The notes beneath the pieces are model-generated. The model saw only the letters and a list, made by a program, of their open reading frames with translations. It searched no databases and was not told the DNA's origin. Shown piece after piece: positions 1-8,952 of a stretch of DNA of 59,620 bases. Within the stretch, counting starts at the first letter, position 1. Each line of letters starts with the position of its first letter. Location of the stretch: the NCBI GenBank assembly GCA_022601195.1, contig JAHZIX010000016.1, forward strand, positions 1 through 59,620. Reading direction: 5' to 3'. Position numbers and translations under genes: made by a program. Source of the stretch: Deltaproteobacteria bacterium (GTDB lineage Bacteria > Acidobacteriota > Thermoanaerobaculia > Multivoradales > JAHZIX01).

Positions 1-294
1 CTGCAGTTCTACATCGCCACGATGATCAACAACAAGCTGCCTGGTGTGTCCCACGTCACCCAGCGGTCAGGCAGGCCGATGAAGTCGGTTCAGGAACGGT
101 TGAACGGGAAGCAGGGGCGGTTGCGCGGTAACCTCCAGGGCAAGCGTGTGGACTTCTCAGCGCGCTCGGTCATCACACCCGACCCAAATCTGGGCATTGC
201 GCAACTCGGCCGAGAAGCAGACATCACCTTCTTACTTAGAATTCCAGGCGCCACCGCGTCTCTTCAAGAAGTCGGTGAGAAGAACGGGCTCTAG
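1..294 (+). CDS. Fragment of archaeal/eukaryotic-type RNA polymerase largest subunit (partial, 5' end off window)
   Basis: The frame is open from base 1 to a TAG at 292-294. About 70 residues (bases 1-210) match the core of Rpb1/RpoA1: LQFYIAT, then [34 protein letters not shown]. In bacterial RpoC the last part reads GKRVDYSGRSVIVVGP, so the FSAR and ITPDPNL pattern marks the archaeal, eukaryotic or giant-virus form. After IAQLG (base 210) the family's next residues are absent and about 27 unrelated residues lead to the stop. The reading is therefore truncated on both sides. Family recognition is firm. The origin (transfer, contamination or chimeric assembly) is unknown. It does not fit its bacterial neighbours. 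Confidence 0.75.
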   Translation: MQFYIATMINNKLPGVSHVTQRSGRPMKSVQERLNGKQGRLRGNLQGKRVDFSARSVITPDPNLGIAQLGREADITFLLRIPGATASLQEVGEKNGL

Positions 295-698
295 CTCATC
301 AATACAGCATAGAAAGACCCGACATATCCTGCCGGCGACGAACCACCGGAATGAGGAACCGTGCGAATCACCGAGCCAACGATCGCTGGCCGTTGGTCAA
401 CTCCATTAGGCCATCGTGGTACCAGCCAACCCATGTAATCGTAGACCCATAGCTCGTCCTTTATCTCACCCTTCCCCTGGAAACGAAGGGAGAGGGGATT
501 TCCTAAAGCGTAGTTGCCAATGAGATCAAGCCTCCACTTTGTATCTCCCAGAGATCCGGTGAGCTCTCCCGTGCCCGAGGGCTCGAGCTCGAGGGTACCT
601 TGACCAAAACGCAAGGCGTTGAAGGGTTTTCCGAGATCCGGATCGTTGTACAGGCTGCGATAAGCCCACTGGCCTTGTAGAGATTTACTTTCAGACAT
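291..698 (-). CDS. Small beta-rich hypothetical protein, probable partner of the upstream cytochrome-like protein
   Basis: 135 residues with no signal peptide or membrane segment. The ATG at 698 follows AAGGAGAAC with good spacing, so the start is well supported. The sequence alternates short hydrophobic and Gly/Ser/Thr stretches ([31 protein letters not shown]), as expected of a small beta-barrel. Blocks such as [11 protein letters not shown] and [15 protein letters not shown] look like conserved motifs, but I cannot name a family. It starts 35 bases after the cytochrome-like gene stops, on the same strand, so the two are probably co-transcribed. The 3' end overlaps the end of the polymerase fragment by four bases on the opposite strand. 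Confidence 0.6.
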   Translation of the reverse strand: MSESKSLQGQWAYRSLYNDPDLGKPFNALRFGQGTLELEPSGTGELTGSLGDTKWRLDLIGNYALGNPLSLRFQGKGEIKDELWVYDYMGWLVPRWPNGVDQRPAIVGSVIRTVPHSGGSSPAGYVGSFYAVLMS

Positions 699-733
699 GT
701 TCAGTTCTCCTTACTCGGATTCGAATGGTGGGG

Positions 734-2611
734 TTATTTGGAGTTGACAATAGGTTGGGCATTGAAGAAGCCCCACACGAAGTCCGTTTGCAGTGCTTCG
801 AGCCCAGGTTCAGTTCCCGAAGACATGAACCAATCCGCAACCGGTGGGCCGTGATGACTCTGGGCATAGCCGAAGTCGGTGAAACTTGAATCGAAGACGC
901 CGAGCTTAAAGTAGGTGAACGGCACGCATTCGGTATCCTTTCCGTCCTGGCACAAGCGCAGAGGCAGCTCCGGCATACAGTCCTCCTTGCCGCCGGACGG
1001 GCAGTGGACCGCTTGTTTGTAGACTTGTTCCGATGGGTCGTCGAGGGAGAACGACGCTCGCGCATGGCAAGTGACGCAACTCGAGCCTTTCATGAAACCG
1101 CCTTCGATGATGGAGTGCCCCAATACCGTATCTCTGCCCTCGAGATCCGTGTACTCGATTTGTGACCCCTTTAGACGATAGCTGCGCCAACCCAGATCTC
1201 GGGGCGTTGGCTCGGTAGGCTTGCGAGCCGGTGAGATGCCGATTTCCAGCTCATCGAAGACTGCCTTCAGGCCTGGCGAAATGGGCTCCACCCTGTAGAG
1301 CTCATCACGATCGAAAACAACTCTCTCGCTGTTTAGACCATCGTCTTTTTGCCGCGGACGTACATAGTTTTCCGCCAGCCCATCTCTTTTCTTGATGAGG
1401 GTGTCCGTGGATCGATACCCATAAGAGTCGTTGCAGCCGGTAATGTCGCAGCGGCCGGGTAGGCTGACATGCTCGAAGGTCGCCCACACCCATTTCGGGA
1501 TATCTTTGGTCGATATGTGAAATCCCGTCAGGTAGTGGATTCCTTGCAGCTTGCAGCTAGTCTTGTCGTCTTCCGGGGGAACCCGAATGAGGGTGATGAA
1601 TTCCTTCTTGATGAACGGTTCTCCCGGCATCTCTTCTAGGCCCACTCTGGCAGCGATTTCCTGATGGACCCAATTGCTCTTGATCATCACCGCGTTGGCG
1701 GGCAGATCCACTTTCGAAAGCTTGGCTGAGGTATTCTTGCCCGCTGATCGATTGGCTTGTCGATATGGGGCGTTGCGCACAATATTGTCTCGATTGCTGC
1801 GGAATATTTCGGCCAACCCATCGGCGTTATAAAGGTCGTTGGCAAAGACGTACTCGAAAAAGGCTTCGTTTCGCACCGTTAGCTCACCCGCGGTTTGACG
1901 CAGGACACGACCTACGCTTTCCCAATCGTCCTTGTCCGGCAAGACACGATCGATGTCCTTGCTGGTGCACTCTCGAAGCTCGGTGTCACTATTGAGCCAC
2001 CCGCGATCGAGAACCCCTGGCTGCCGTTGAACTCGGCCATCGACCAGGTGATCGAATACTGGTGCTTCTAGGAGGCGAAGTGGCGGATCGGTCGAACCGT
2101 CGCTCCGTATCTTCGGCAGCTCATTGCCCGGAAAAACTGGGCAGTGGCCTTCCTCGTTACCATCCCCCATGGGGTTGCAGCAGCTATTCGTCGCACTCTT
2201 GCCGGCTGGGCAAAGTGGGTATGGCTTCTCTGGCCACATTTGAGTTTCGTTGGACCAGCGGGTCCAGAAATCATCGAGAATAACCTCGGAATAAAGGAGC
2301 CAGGAGAACATATCCGGGCAACTCATGGAAGGGTTGCGGATCTCCTCCGGGGCGACGATGGCGCGGCCCTCCTCGACCGTCAAGGAACAGTCCTCGTGAT
2401 CACGGATGGTGCTCATGAGATACATCGTTCGGTCGATGGGTGACGGTCCCTTTTCGGATTTCGATTCCGCAATCAGGGAAGCACTCGAAAAAGTGGCGGC
2501 CAAGAGGCTGGCTCCTATCAACCGTAGCCATGGTTGTGAACGAAGTGGATTTATCCGCTCGAAAAATAGTCCTTTGTTCTTGGTGTCTGTCATCAGACCT
2601 GTACCAGCCAT
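734..2611 (-). CDS. Exported monoheme cytochrome c-like protein of unknown family
   Basis: The frame is open to 2746, but the ATG at 2611 has a clear AAAGGAGAG site, giving 625 residues. The N-terminus (about residues 20-45) has charged residues followed by WLRLIGASLLAATFSSASLIA, a Sec signal. One heme-attachment motif, CVTCH, lies near residue 530, so a covalently bound c-type heme in the periplasm is likely. Other cysteines (CCNP, GHC, CDITGC, CMPELPLRLC) could form disulfides. The large N-terminal part is not recognisable to me. The CxxCH motif and signal peptide are visible; a redox role is inferred. It forms an apparent operon with the 135-residue gene downstream. Confidence 0.65.
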   Translation of the reverse strand: MAGTGLMTDTKNKGLFFERINPLRSQPWLRLIGASLLAATFSSASLIAESKSEKGPSPIDRTMYLMSTIRDHEDCSLTVEEGRAIVAPEEIRNPSMSCPDMFSWLLYSEVILDDFWTRWSNETQMWPEKPYPLCPAGKSATNSCCNPMGDGNEEGHCPVFPGNELPKIRSDGSTDPPLRLLEAPVFDHLVDGRVQRQPGVLDRGWLNSDTELRECTSKDIDRVLPDKDDWESVGRVLRQTAGELTVRNEAFFEYVFANDLYNADGLAEIFRSNRDNIVRNAPYRQANRSAGKNTSAKLSKVDLPANAVMIKSNWVHQEIAARVGLEEMPGEPFIKKEFITLIRVPPEDDKTSCKLQGIHYLTGFHISTKDIPKWVWATFEHVSLPGRCDITGCNDSYGYRSTDTLIKKRDGLAENYVRPRQKDDGLNSERVVFDRDELYRVEPISPGLKAVFDELEIGISPARKPTEPTPRDLGWRSYRLKGSQIEYTDLEGRDTVLGHSIIEGGFMKGSSCVTCHARASFSLDDPSEQVYKQAVHCPSGGKEDCMPELPLRLCQDGKDTECVPFTYFKLGVFDSSFTDFGYAQSHHGPPVADWFMSSGTEPGLEALQTDFVWGFFNAQPIVNSK

Positions 2612-3142
2612 GACTTCTCTCCTTTCAGGTGAGGTTTCAACTGGGAGCAGCTTCGAAGGGAGGGGCAGGAAATCAGGCAGGATCCAGCCCACCTGATCAA
2701 TCACTACAGCTCCACAACCTGAGAGTGCTAATTTGGAGGTTTCCATTCGTGTGTGCCACGAGGAAGGATCCTCCCAGTTTTGTTAACGACGGTTTCTATG
2801 GAGAGCAAGCCCCATGCCAAGGCTTGTTATCTTGATCGATAGATATTGAGCCGTTGAGGGGGCTATTGAGGGATGGGTGTCGAGTGTCGGAGCGAGGTGT
2901 CCCATGCCGAGGTCGACATCTCAACGACTCCGATCCAAGCCGGACTGGTGGTATTGACCTTTCCTCAGGGAAGCAAATGAAGTTTCTTTGCTTTCGAGTC
3001 GTTTGCTGTTGGAGTGACGACTCTGCGATGGAACTGCATCAAAGCCCGGCCTGGTACCTTCGCTATCGGTGGCTGGTGCTATCGGCGGGCAGACGTGAGG
3101 GTGGCCCGGCTCTCTGTCCAAGGGAGCGGAGAGACCTCAGCG
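2612..3142. other. Non-coding gap of about 530 bases
   Basis: No convincing gene. A long plus-strand frame from 2854 is Arg/Gly/Cys-rich and runs into the antisense of the UPF0462 gene, so I do not call it. The stretch should contain the promoter of the minus-strand cytochrome-like gene and the 3' end of the UPF0462 transcript. I see no clear terminator or repeat. Confidence 0.4.
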
Positions 3143-3718
3143 CTAGGGAAGCGATAGGTCGCAGAGTGGGAATGAAGCCAAGCGATGAAAATCCGGGGCG
3201 TCTCCCGGCACGGGGGTATGGGCCAGGTATCGACGCTGGTTGCCAGTGCCATGAAGGGCGAAGGCGTTGGCTCGGTAGGGGAGTCCGGGCAAGACGGCCC
3301 AAGGCAGGCGTGCGAGGCCCCTCCAGCTGGAACCCCTACCAGGGGAATCTGGCCGGGAAACCTCGAAGTCGAGGGTCTGGAGTCGACCCACTGGATTGCG
3401 AATTCCCTCCAGGTGCAACACCAAGTAGTGACCGTGGGGAGAAAGCTCGATTTCCGTGTATTTGGGGGTTCGTCCCGGCTTCAGGCTGGCCGCTTCCACC
3501 AAGAAGACCTCTAAAACCTCGAAATTCCACAGCTGGTCGGTAGGCCCAGGGGGGCTAGTTGGGGCGGGATCGCCATAGTAGGGAGCCTCGACTTCCACCC
3601 AGAGGTCGGTTTGGGAGGGCCGGAGCCGAACCCGCGCCTGCTCTTCGGGGGCGATGGGGATTCCTTCCCAAGTTTGAGTGATGTCCAGGGGAATGTCGGT
3701 GTGGGGATCAGCTTGCAT
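3143..3718 (-). CDS. UPF0462 family protein (C4orf33 homologue)
   Basis: 191 residues, close to the usual length of this family, which is found in bacteria and animals (human C4orf33). The order of motifs fits throughout: an N-terminal TWEGIPI segment, VEVEAPYYGDPAP, LWNFEVLEVFL, a YTEIELSPHGHYLVL block, LARLPW, and a C-terminal NAFALHGTG with PDFHRLASF. The family resembles carbohydrate-binding-like beta sandwiches, but I know of no proven biochemical role. No signal peptide, so it is likely cytosolic. No strong ribosome-binding site is visible before the ATG. It stands alone between unrelated genes. Confidence 0.85.
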   Translation of the reverse strand: MQADPHTDIPLDITQTWEGIPIAPEEQARVRLRPSQTDLWVEVEAPYYGDPAPTSPPGPTDQLWNFEVLEVFLVEAASLKPGRTPKYTEIELSPHGHYLVLHLEGIRNPVGRLQTLDFEVSRPDSPGRGSSWRGLARLPWAVLPGLPYRANAFALHGTGNQRRYLAHTPVPGDAPDFHRLASFPLCDLSLP

Positions 3719-3940
3719 GGGAAGGATCGGGAATAAGGGCCACTAGATGTATCATTCTAACTTCTAGATGGGGACAGAAAGGCAGAGCCGAGTCAGCAAT
3801 GCCTGTTCATGCTTCTGTGACATGATTGGGTCGCTCCTGTGTCTCTGACGAGCAACTGTGGGCCGATTCTTATCCGAGAGCAGAGAAGGGGCAGCTTTCA
3901 GGCTGGGCACCGTCGGCTACCTGGAATCAAAGGAGACTCT

Positions 3941-4570
3941 TTGGAAGACACATCCATCACTGCTTTGCTGCGCCGCTGGAACTCCGGGGAGGAGGAAGCT
4001 GCCAACGAGCTCGTGCCTCGGGTCTACAGTGAGCTGCGGCAGATCGCCTCCCGCCAGCTTGTCAAAGAGAGAAAGGGCCATACCCTCCGGCCTACCGCTC
4101 TCGTCCACGAGGCTTTTCTGCGGCTCTCTTCCCAGAACCAGATCGAATGGCAGAGCCGAGCCCAGTTTCTCGGCTTTTCCGCCCATCTCATGCGGCAAAT
4201 TCTTGTCGACTACGCTCGGGCGAGAAATAGCGACAAGCGCGGTGGAAAGATCCCCAAGGTGACTCTGAATGGAGTGGCTGATTTCGCCCACTCCCTTCCG
4301 GACCTCCTCGCCCTGGACGATGCCTTGCGAGATCTGGGGCGCCGGGACCCTCAGAAAGTGAAGATCATCGAATTGAGGTTTTTTGGCGGTCTGACCATTC
4401 CCGAGACTGCCGAGCTACTGGGGGTTTCCGCTGCGACCGTGGTGCGGCAGTGGCGGGGAGCTCGCGCCTGGCTGTACAAAGAGTTGGTGGCCGATGCCCC
4501 TGGGGAGAGCTACAACGGTGGCGAGAGCTCAGACAGCATCGGCAGTGGACGGGAGTCTCTTGGACACTGA
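3941..4570 (+). CDS. ECF-type RNA polymerase sigma factor (Sig-70_X6/TIGR02999-like)
   Basis: The most likely start is the TTG at 3941, preceded by AAAGGAG six bases upstream, giving 209 residues. The frame is open further back to 3839 but without a site. Sigma region 2 begins ITALLRRWNSGEEEAANELVP and includes YSELRQIASRQL. RPTALVHEAFLRL and the region-4 helix-turn-helix (ELRFFGGLTIPETAELLGVS, TVVRQWRGARAWL) are typical of the ECF group that sits beside Ser/Thr kinases. Its 3' end overlaps the kinase gene, so the two are probably translationally coupled. By analogy with the known kinase-controlled ECF43 factors, the kinase may activate the sigma factor by phosphorylation. That link is inferred. 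Confidence 0.9.
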   Translation: MEDTSITALLRRWNSGEEEAANELVPRVYSELRQIASRQLVKERKGHTLRPTALVHEAFLRLSSQNQIEWQSRAQFLGFSAHLMRQILVDYARARNSDKRGGKIPKVTLNGVADFAHSLPDLLALDDALRDLGRRDPQKVKIIELRFFGGLTIPETAELLGVSAATVVRQWRGARAWLYKELVADAPGESYNGGESSDSIGSGRESLGH

Positions 4571-7358
4571 GCGTTGGCATCAGGTCGACGCGTTATTCGC
4601 TGCGGCGGTCGACCTTCCCACCGAGAAACGGGCGGAGTTCCTGGACCAGAGCTGCTCGGGAGACCCTTCCCTGAGGGCCGAAGTCCTAGCCCTGTTAGAA
4701 GCCCACGAGCGTGCCGATGCTTTTCTCGCCCGCCCTTTGGCTCGGTTGGAGGATCCTCCGACCTTGGTAGCGAGGCCTTCCGATGAGACCGGCCGTCGCT
4801 TGGGCCCCTATCGGCTCCTCCGGTCGGTGGGCGAGGGGGGCATGGGGGCGGTCTACCTAGGGGCCCGGGAAGACGATCAATATGAACGTCTGGTGGCGGT
4901 CAAGGTGGTGCGGGGTGGCCTGGAAACGCCAGAGCTCTTGGAGCGCTTTCGCCGCGAGCGGCAGATTCTAGCCAGTCTGAAACACCCTTATATCGCTCGA
5001 CTTTACGATGGGGGAACCTCTCCGGAGGGCCTGCCCTATTTGGCCATGGAGTTGGTGGAGGGGCAGCCCATCACCGCCTTCTGTGATCACCATGGCTTGG
5101 GCCTCGAGGCCCGGCTGGAGCTATTCCGCAAGGTTTGCTCGGCAGTGCAGCACGCTCACCAATACTTGTTGGTGCATCGGGATCTCAAGCCCGCCAACAT
5201 TCTGGTGGAAAAGGATGGAACTCCGAAACTGTTGGACTTCGGAATCGCCAAGCCCTTGGAGGGGGCCCCTCTGGAAGTAGGCTTTCGCACTTCGGAGAGT
5301 GGAAGTCGCTTGATGACTTTGGACTATGCCAGCCCTGAACAGGTTCGGGGGGAAGCTATAGGTACGGCGAGCGACGTTTACTCTTTGGGGGTTCTGCTCT
5401 TCGAGTTGCTCAGCGGGACGAAGCCCCATCAGGAGAACACCGCGGCTGCCCTGGAGCGGGCCATCTGCGATTTGCCAGTCCCTCTGCCCAGCGAAAAGGC
5501 GGCTTCGGTTCCCTCAGCGGCACAGCGAGCTCGGCGGTTGCGTGGAGACCTAGACAATATCGTTCTCAAGGCGTTGCGCAAGGAACCTGAGCGGCGCTAC
5601 GGAACCGCCGCGGACCTGGGGGAAGATCTTCGGCGGTTCCAGACCGATCTGCCTGTCCGAGCGCGTCCCGATACGGGGGTCTATCGCTTCCAGAAGTTCG
5701 TTCGGCGAAACAGCCTGGCAGTGGGGGCAGCGGTGTTGATCGGAGCGCTTCTGGCCGGCTCTTCCATAGTGACCCAACGCCAGGCCCAGAAGATTTCCCG
5801 TCAAAGAGATATCGCCGAGCGGGAGCGCGGTCGGGCCGAGCAGGTTTCGACTTTCTTGGTAGATCTCTTTGAGAATGCGGATCCCCGCCAAGCTCGGGGA
5901 GAAGATCTCCGGGTTCGGGAAATCTTGGATCGGGGCGTGGAGAAGCTCGACACCCTCGCTGACCAACCAGATCTTCAAGCTCAGCAACGGGTGGTGATCG
6001 GACGTGTGTACCGCAGCCTAGGCCTCTTCGAGGAGTCAGAGAAGCTCCTGCGCCAGGGGCTGAAACAGTCCCAGCAGTTTTTTGGCCCGAAGCACGAGGA
6101 GGTTGCTTCGATCTTGGCGGAGTTGGGAGAGCTGCAATGGCTACAGGATCGCCCGGAAGCGGCAGAGGAGCTCTTTCGCCAAACCCTGGCCATTCGCCGG
6201 GAGGTCTTGACCGCACCCCATGTAGGTCTGGTCACGACTCTCGTTGGTCTGGGGGTTCTGCGCCAGCGGCAAGGAGATTACGCCGCCGCGGAAACTCTTT
6301 ACGTCGAGGCGCTGGATATGGCGCGGGTGGTGATGGGGGAAGACGAATCGCACTTGCCGGTGATGTTGGACAATCTGGCAAGCTTGCGGCAGGCCCAGGG
6401 GAATTTTCTAGGGGCCAGACCCATCTACCAGGAGGCTCTCGGGCGAGCCCGGGACGCCTTCGGCAATGACCATCCGGATACCGCCATCGCCATGGACAAC
6501 TTTGCCAGTCTGCTAGAGGATCTGGGAGAACATGAGGAAGCGGAAGCATTGTTCCGCGAGGCCTTGACGGTCACGAAGCAGATCTACGGTGAAGATCACC
6601 CTTCCATCGCTCGCGCCCAGAACAACTTCGCCGGGCTTCTGCGAACGACTGGCCGATACGAAGAGGCCGCACCCCTCTACGGCGAAGCCCTAACGACCTT
6701 TCGAGACACCCTCGGAGAGGAGAGTCGTCGCTACCTCACCTGCCTTTTTGGCCAAGGTAGATTGTTGGCAGACCAGGGCGATCTGGAAAGAGGTGAGGCC
6801 GCGATCCGCGAGGCGATTGCCCTAAGGCAAGAACGCTTGGGGTTAGAAGACCGCCAATTGGCCCTCTATCTGGAGGGTCTGGGTTTCGTTCTCCAAGAGA
6901 AGGGAGATCTGAGCGGGGCCCAGGAAGCTCTTTCCAAGGCGCTGGACATCAGGCTAGAGACCTTGCCGGAAGATCATCCATCGGTGGCCGAAGGTCGCAC
7001 GGGGCTGGCACGAGTCCTCCTCGCTCGAGGAGAAGCACAGCAGGCAGAGGCCCTCCTCACTCAAGCCTTGGATAGCTGGCGGATACGTCTTCCCGCTGAG
7101 CATTGGAAAATCTCTTGGGCCGAAACCCTCTTTGGGGCCAGCTTGGCCCACCGAGGTGAACGGGCGGAGGCAAGGAGATGGTTGGAAGCAGGTTTGCCCA
7201 CTCTCGAAGCTCGCCTTGGCCGGCGGGCTCCCTACACCCGCGATGCAGAAGGATGGCTGCGGGATCTGATAGAACCGGAAGGATCCGCTGCAGCCGTCCC
7301 CAGCGTTCCTGGAGGCAGCTCCGAGATCCAGGAAGATAGAGGAGGAAAGTCTGCGTGA
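4560..7358 (+). CDS. Receptor-type Ser/Thr protein kinase with C-terminal TPR array
   Basis: The TTG at 4560 follows GGGAG and overlaps the sigma gene by 11 bases; the frame is open to 4494. About 932 residues. The kinase domain spans roughly residues 80-360, with glycine loop GEGGMG, VAVKVV, catalytic HRDLKPANIL, DFGIAK in place of DFG, and SPEQVRGE in the activation segment. All catalytic residues are present. One membrane helix (LAVGAAVLIGALLAGSSIV, about 384-404) is followed by a coiled segment and roughly ten kinesin-light-chain-like TPRs (GEDHPSIARAQNNFAGLL and similar) outside the membrane. The kinase probably senses proteins or peptides through the TPRs and acts on the ECF factor encoded just upstream. 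Confidence 0.9.
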   Translation: MDTERWHQVDALFAAAVDLPTEKRAEFLDQSCSGDPSLRAEVLALLEAHERADAFLARPLARLEDPPTLVARPSDETGRRLGPYRLLRSVGEGGMGAVYLGAREDDQYERLVAVKVVRGGLETPELLERFRRERQILASLKHPYIARLYDGGTSPEGLPYLAMELVEGQPITAFCDHHGLGLEARLELFRKVCSAVQHAHQYLLVHRDLKPANILVEKDGTPKLLDFGIAKPLEGAPLEVGFRTSESGSRLMTLDYASPEQVRGEAIGTASDVYSLGVLLFELLSGTKPHQENTAAALERAICDLPVPLPSEKAASVPSAAQRARRLRGDLDNIVLKALRKEPERRYGTAADLGEDLRRFQTDLPVRARPDTGVYRFQKFVRRNSLAVGAAVLIGALLAGSSIVTQRQAQKISRQRDIAERERGRAEQVSTFLVDLFENADPRQARGEDLRVREILDRGVEKLDTLADQPDLQAQQRVVIGRVYRSLGLFEESEKLLRQGLKQSQQFFGPKHEEVASILAELGELQWLQDRPEAAEELFRQTLAIRREVLTAPHVGLVTTLVGLGVLRQRQGDYAAAETLYVEALDMARVVMGEDESHLPVMLDNLASLRQAQGNFLGARPIYQEALGRARDAFGNDHPDTAIAMDNFASLLEDLGEHEEAEALFREALTVTKQIYGEDHPSIARAQNNFAGLLRTTGRYEEAAPLYGEALTTFRDTLGEESRRYLTCLFGQGRLLADQGDLERGEAAIREAIALRQERLGLEDRQLALYLEGLGFVLQEKGDLSGAQEALSKALDIRLETLPEDHPSVAEGRTGLARVLLARGEAQQAEALLTQALDSWRIRLPAEHWKISWAETLFGASLAHRGERAEARRWLEAGLPTLEARLGRRAPYTRDAEGWLRDLIEPEGSAAAVPSVPGGSSEIQEDRGGKSA

Positions 7359-7873
7359 GCTCCGCGGAACTGCCGGCCTTCGACCAGGCTAGGAAACGGT
7401 TGCAGAGTTTCCTCGGCGAGTTGGGTCGCCCTCAGGAACTCGTTTGGGTTTTTCGAGAAGATTTCTATTCTCCCTCCCTGGGCAGCGTCTATTGCGCCTC
7501 TCCGCTACCCATCGAGAACCCAACCACAGCCCGCAGCTACTATGATTCCGCCCGAGATCGGGATTTGGGCATTTGTCTAGTGGCTCAATTCGAATTCGAG
7601 GGCCGTTCCGCGATATCGGCTTGGGCGCCCAACTCGAACCTCGATGCGCAATACGCTCGGGTGGAGGGGCTCAAGCTCAGCGTTGCCAGTACCTGGACGC
7701 TGGCCCATAGCGTTACCTCCTCTTGGGCTTGGCGGCTACACCGCTGGCGCTCCACCTACCGCCTCCAGCAGCGGCAGGGTTTCGATGTTCCCTTGCGGTC
7801 AGCGCTGCAGGCTTGGATTGAGCTCACGGAAGAGAGAAAGACGATGACTGCCGAGAGACTCGGGCGACATTGA
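7355..7873 (+). CDS. Hypothetical protein coupled to the kinase gene
   Basis: 172 residues from a GTG that overlaps the kinase stop by four bases (GTGA), with GAGGAGG upstream. This strongly supports co-translation with the kinase. No signal peptide or membrane helix. The protein is rich in Trp, Tyr and Arg (LVWVFREDFYSP, WTLAHSVTSSWAWRLHRW), and I do not recognise the family. Given its position it may be an accessory or target of the sigma-kinase system, but nothing in the sequence shows this. Confidence 0.65.
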   Translation: MSSAELPAFDQARKRLQSFLGELGRPQELVWVFREDFYSPSLGSVYCASPLPIENPTTARSYYDSARDRDLGICLVAQFEFEGRSAISAWAPNSNLDAQYARVEGLKLSVASTWTLAHSVTSSWAWRLHRWRSTYRLQQRQGFDVPLRSALQAWIELTEERKTMTAERLGRH

Positions 7874-8022
7874 CCGTCTTGGCGCCACGCTGCCCCAGAT
7901 TAGAGAATCCAGACTAGAGACGAAGACTGTTACGATTCGCAGATGATCAAGGACTTAGAGATGACAGGTAGTCATGTTCTGAGAACGCTGGCCGGTGAGA
8001 CTCTCGGCGGAGAAAGCACCTG

Positions 8023-8952
8023 ATGAGTTGGTTACTGTTTCTGGACGAGAGTGGTCATGACCACAAGACTATGCCTTACGAGGTGCGAGGTGGAGTGGCC
8101 CTCCATTCTGGAGAGCTTTGGTCCTTCGTACAGGGTATTCAGCAGCTAGAACTAGCATCATTCGGAACGGAGCTCCACCAGTTTCGAGTGGAACTAAAGG
8201 GTAGCAAACTACTCGATAAGGACCGATTCAAGTGGGCAGCCCAAGGGCCGGTGATGACTGATGAAGAACGGCGAAAGCACTGTAGAGGCTTCCTAACAAA
8301 AGGGCTGGAGAAGAAGAGTCCATCGCGGAGCGAGTTCACTGCCTATGGGCAGGCGTGCCTAGAAATGGCAACGGGAGTCTTTGAACGCCTGCGCGACCAC
8401 CGGGCGCAGCTCTTTGCCGCTGCGATTCCCCGAAGGATTCAGAAGCCGGAGACCTACGAAGCGGCAGAGTACCTACGAAAGGACCAGGTCTTTCTCCTGG
8501 AACGGTACTTCTACTTCCTCGAACAAGAGAAGCAACATGGCTTGCTGGTTATGGATGAAGTCGAAAAATCTGAAGACCGAAGGTTCGTTCGCCGCTTGGA
8601 AAGCTATTTTCGAAGAACTCAGACTGGCCGGTAACGGTCAGCTTGGATCGTACCGACTCCATTTTTCGTGTCGTCAGACATGGTCTATCCTGTCCAAGCA
8701 GCTGACTTGGCAATCTACTGTGTGAACTGGGGATTCCGTCTACCGAAGAGAAGAATGAACGAGCCGGTTCGGCCGGAAATTGCTGAAAGATACAGGCAGT
8801 GGCTAGACCAACTTCAATTTTGGGGGAATGCGCACTACGAGGATTCCGTATATCCCTCGTACGGCATTGTGTTTGTGCCGGACCCGTATTCTTCGAGAGA
8901 GAGTACGAAAAAGGAGGCAATGCTGTCAGAGCCACCCGAAAGCAACCCTTGA
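8023..8952 (+). pseudogene. DUF3800 family protein interrupted by one in-frame TAA
   Basis: The N-terminus MSWLLFLDESGHD carries the DUF3800 signature, an RNase H-like fold often found in mobile or defence regions. At codon 204 (8632-8634) a TAA stops translation after RRTQTGR. The same frame continues without a gap as RSAWIVPTPFFVSSDMVYPVQAADLAIY, the expected C-terminal half of the family (the QAADL motif), and ends at 8952. The break is thus a single nonsense codon, not a frameshift. A Tyr codon (TAC or TAT) before the mutation would fit. A 26-codon frame at 7943-8023 ends in TGATG across the start and may be a coupled leader, with weak support. The gene is either freshly inactivated or affected by a sequencing error. 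Confidence 0.8.

Noticed and set aside
2854..3543. 229-codon plus-strand frame between the cytochrome and UPF0462 genes
   Set aside because: Overlaps the well-supported UPF0462 gene on the other strand and has no family features.
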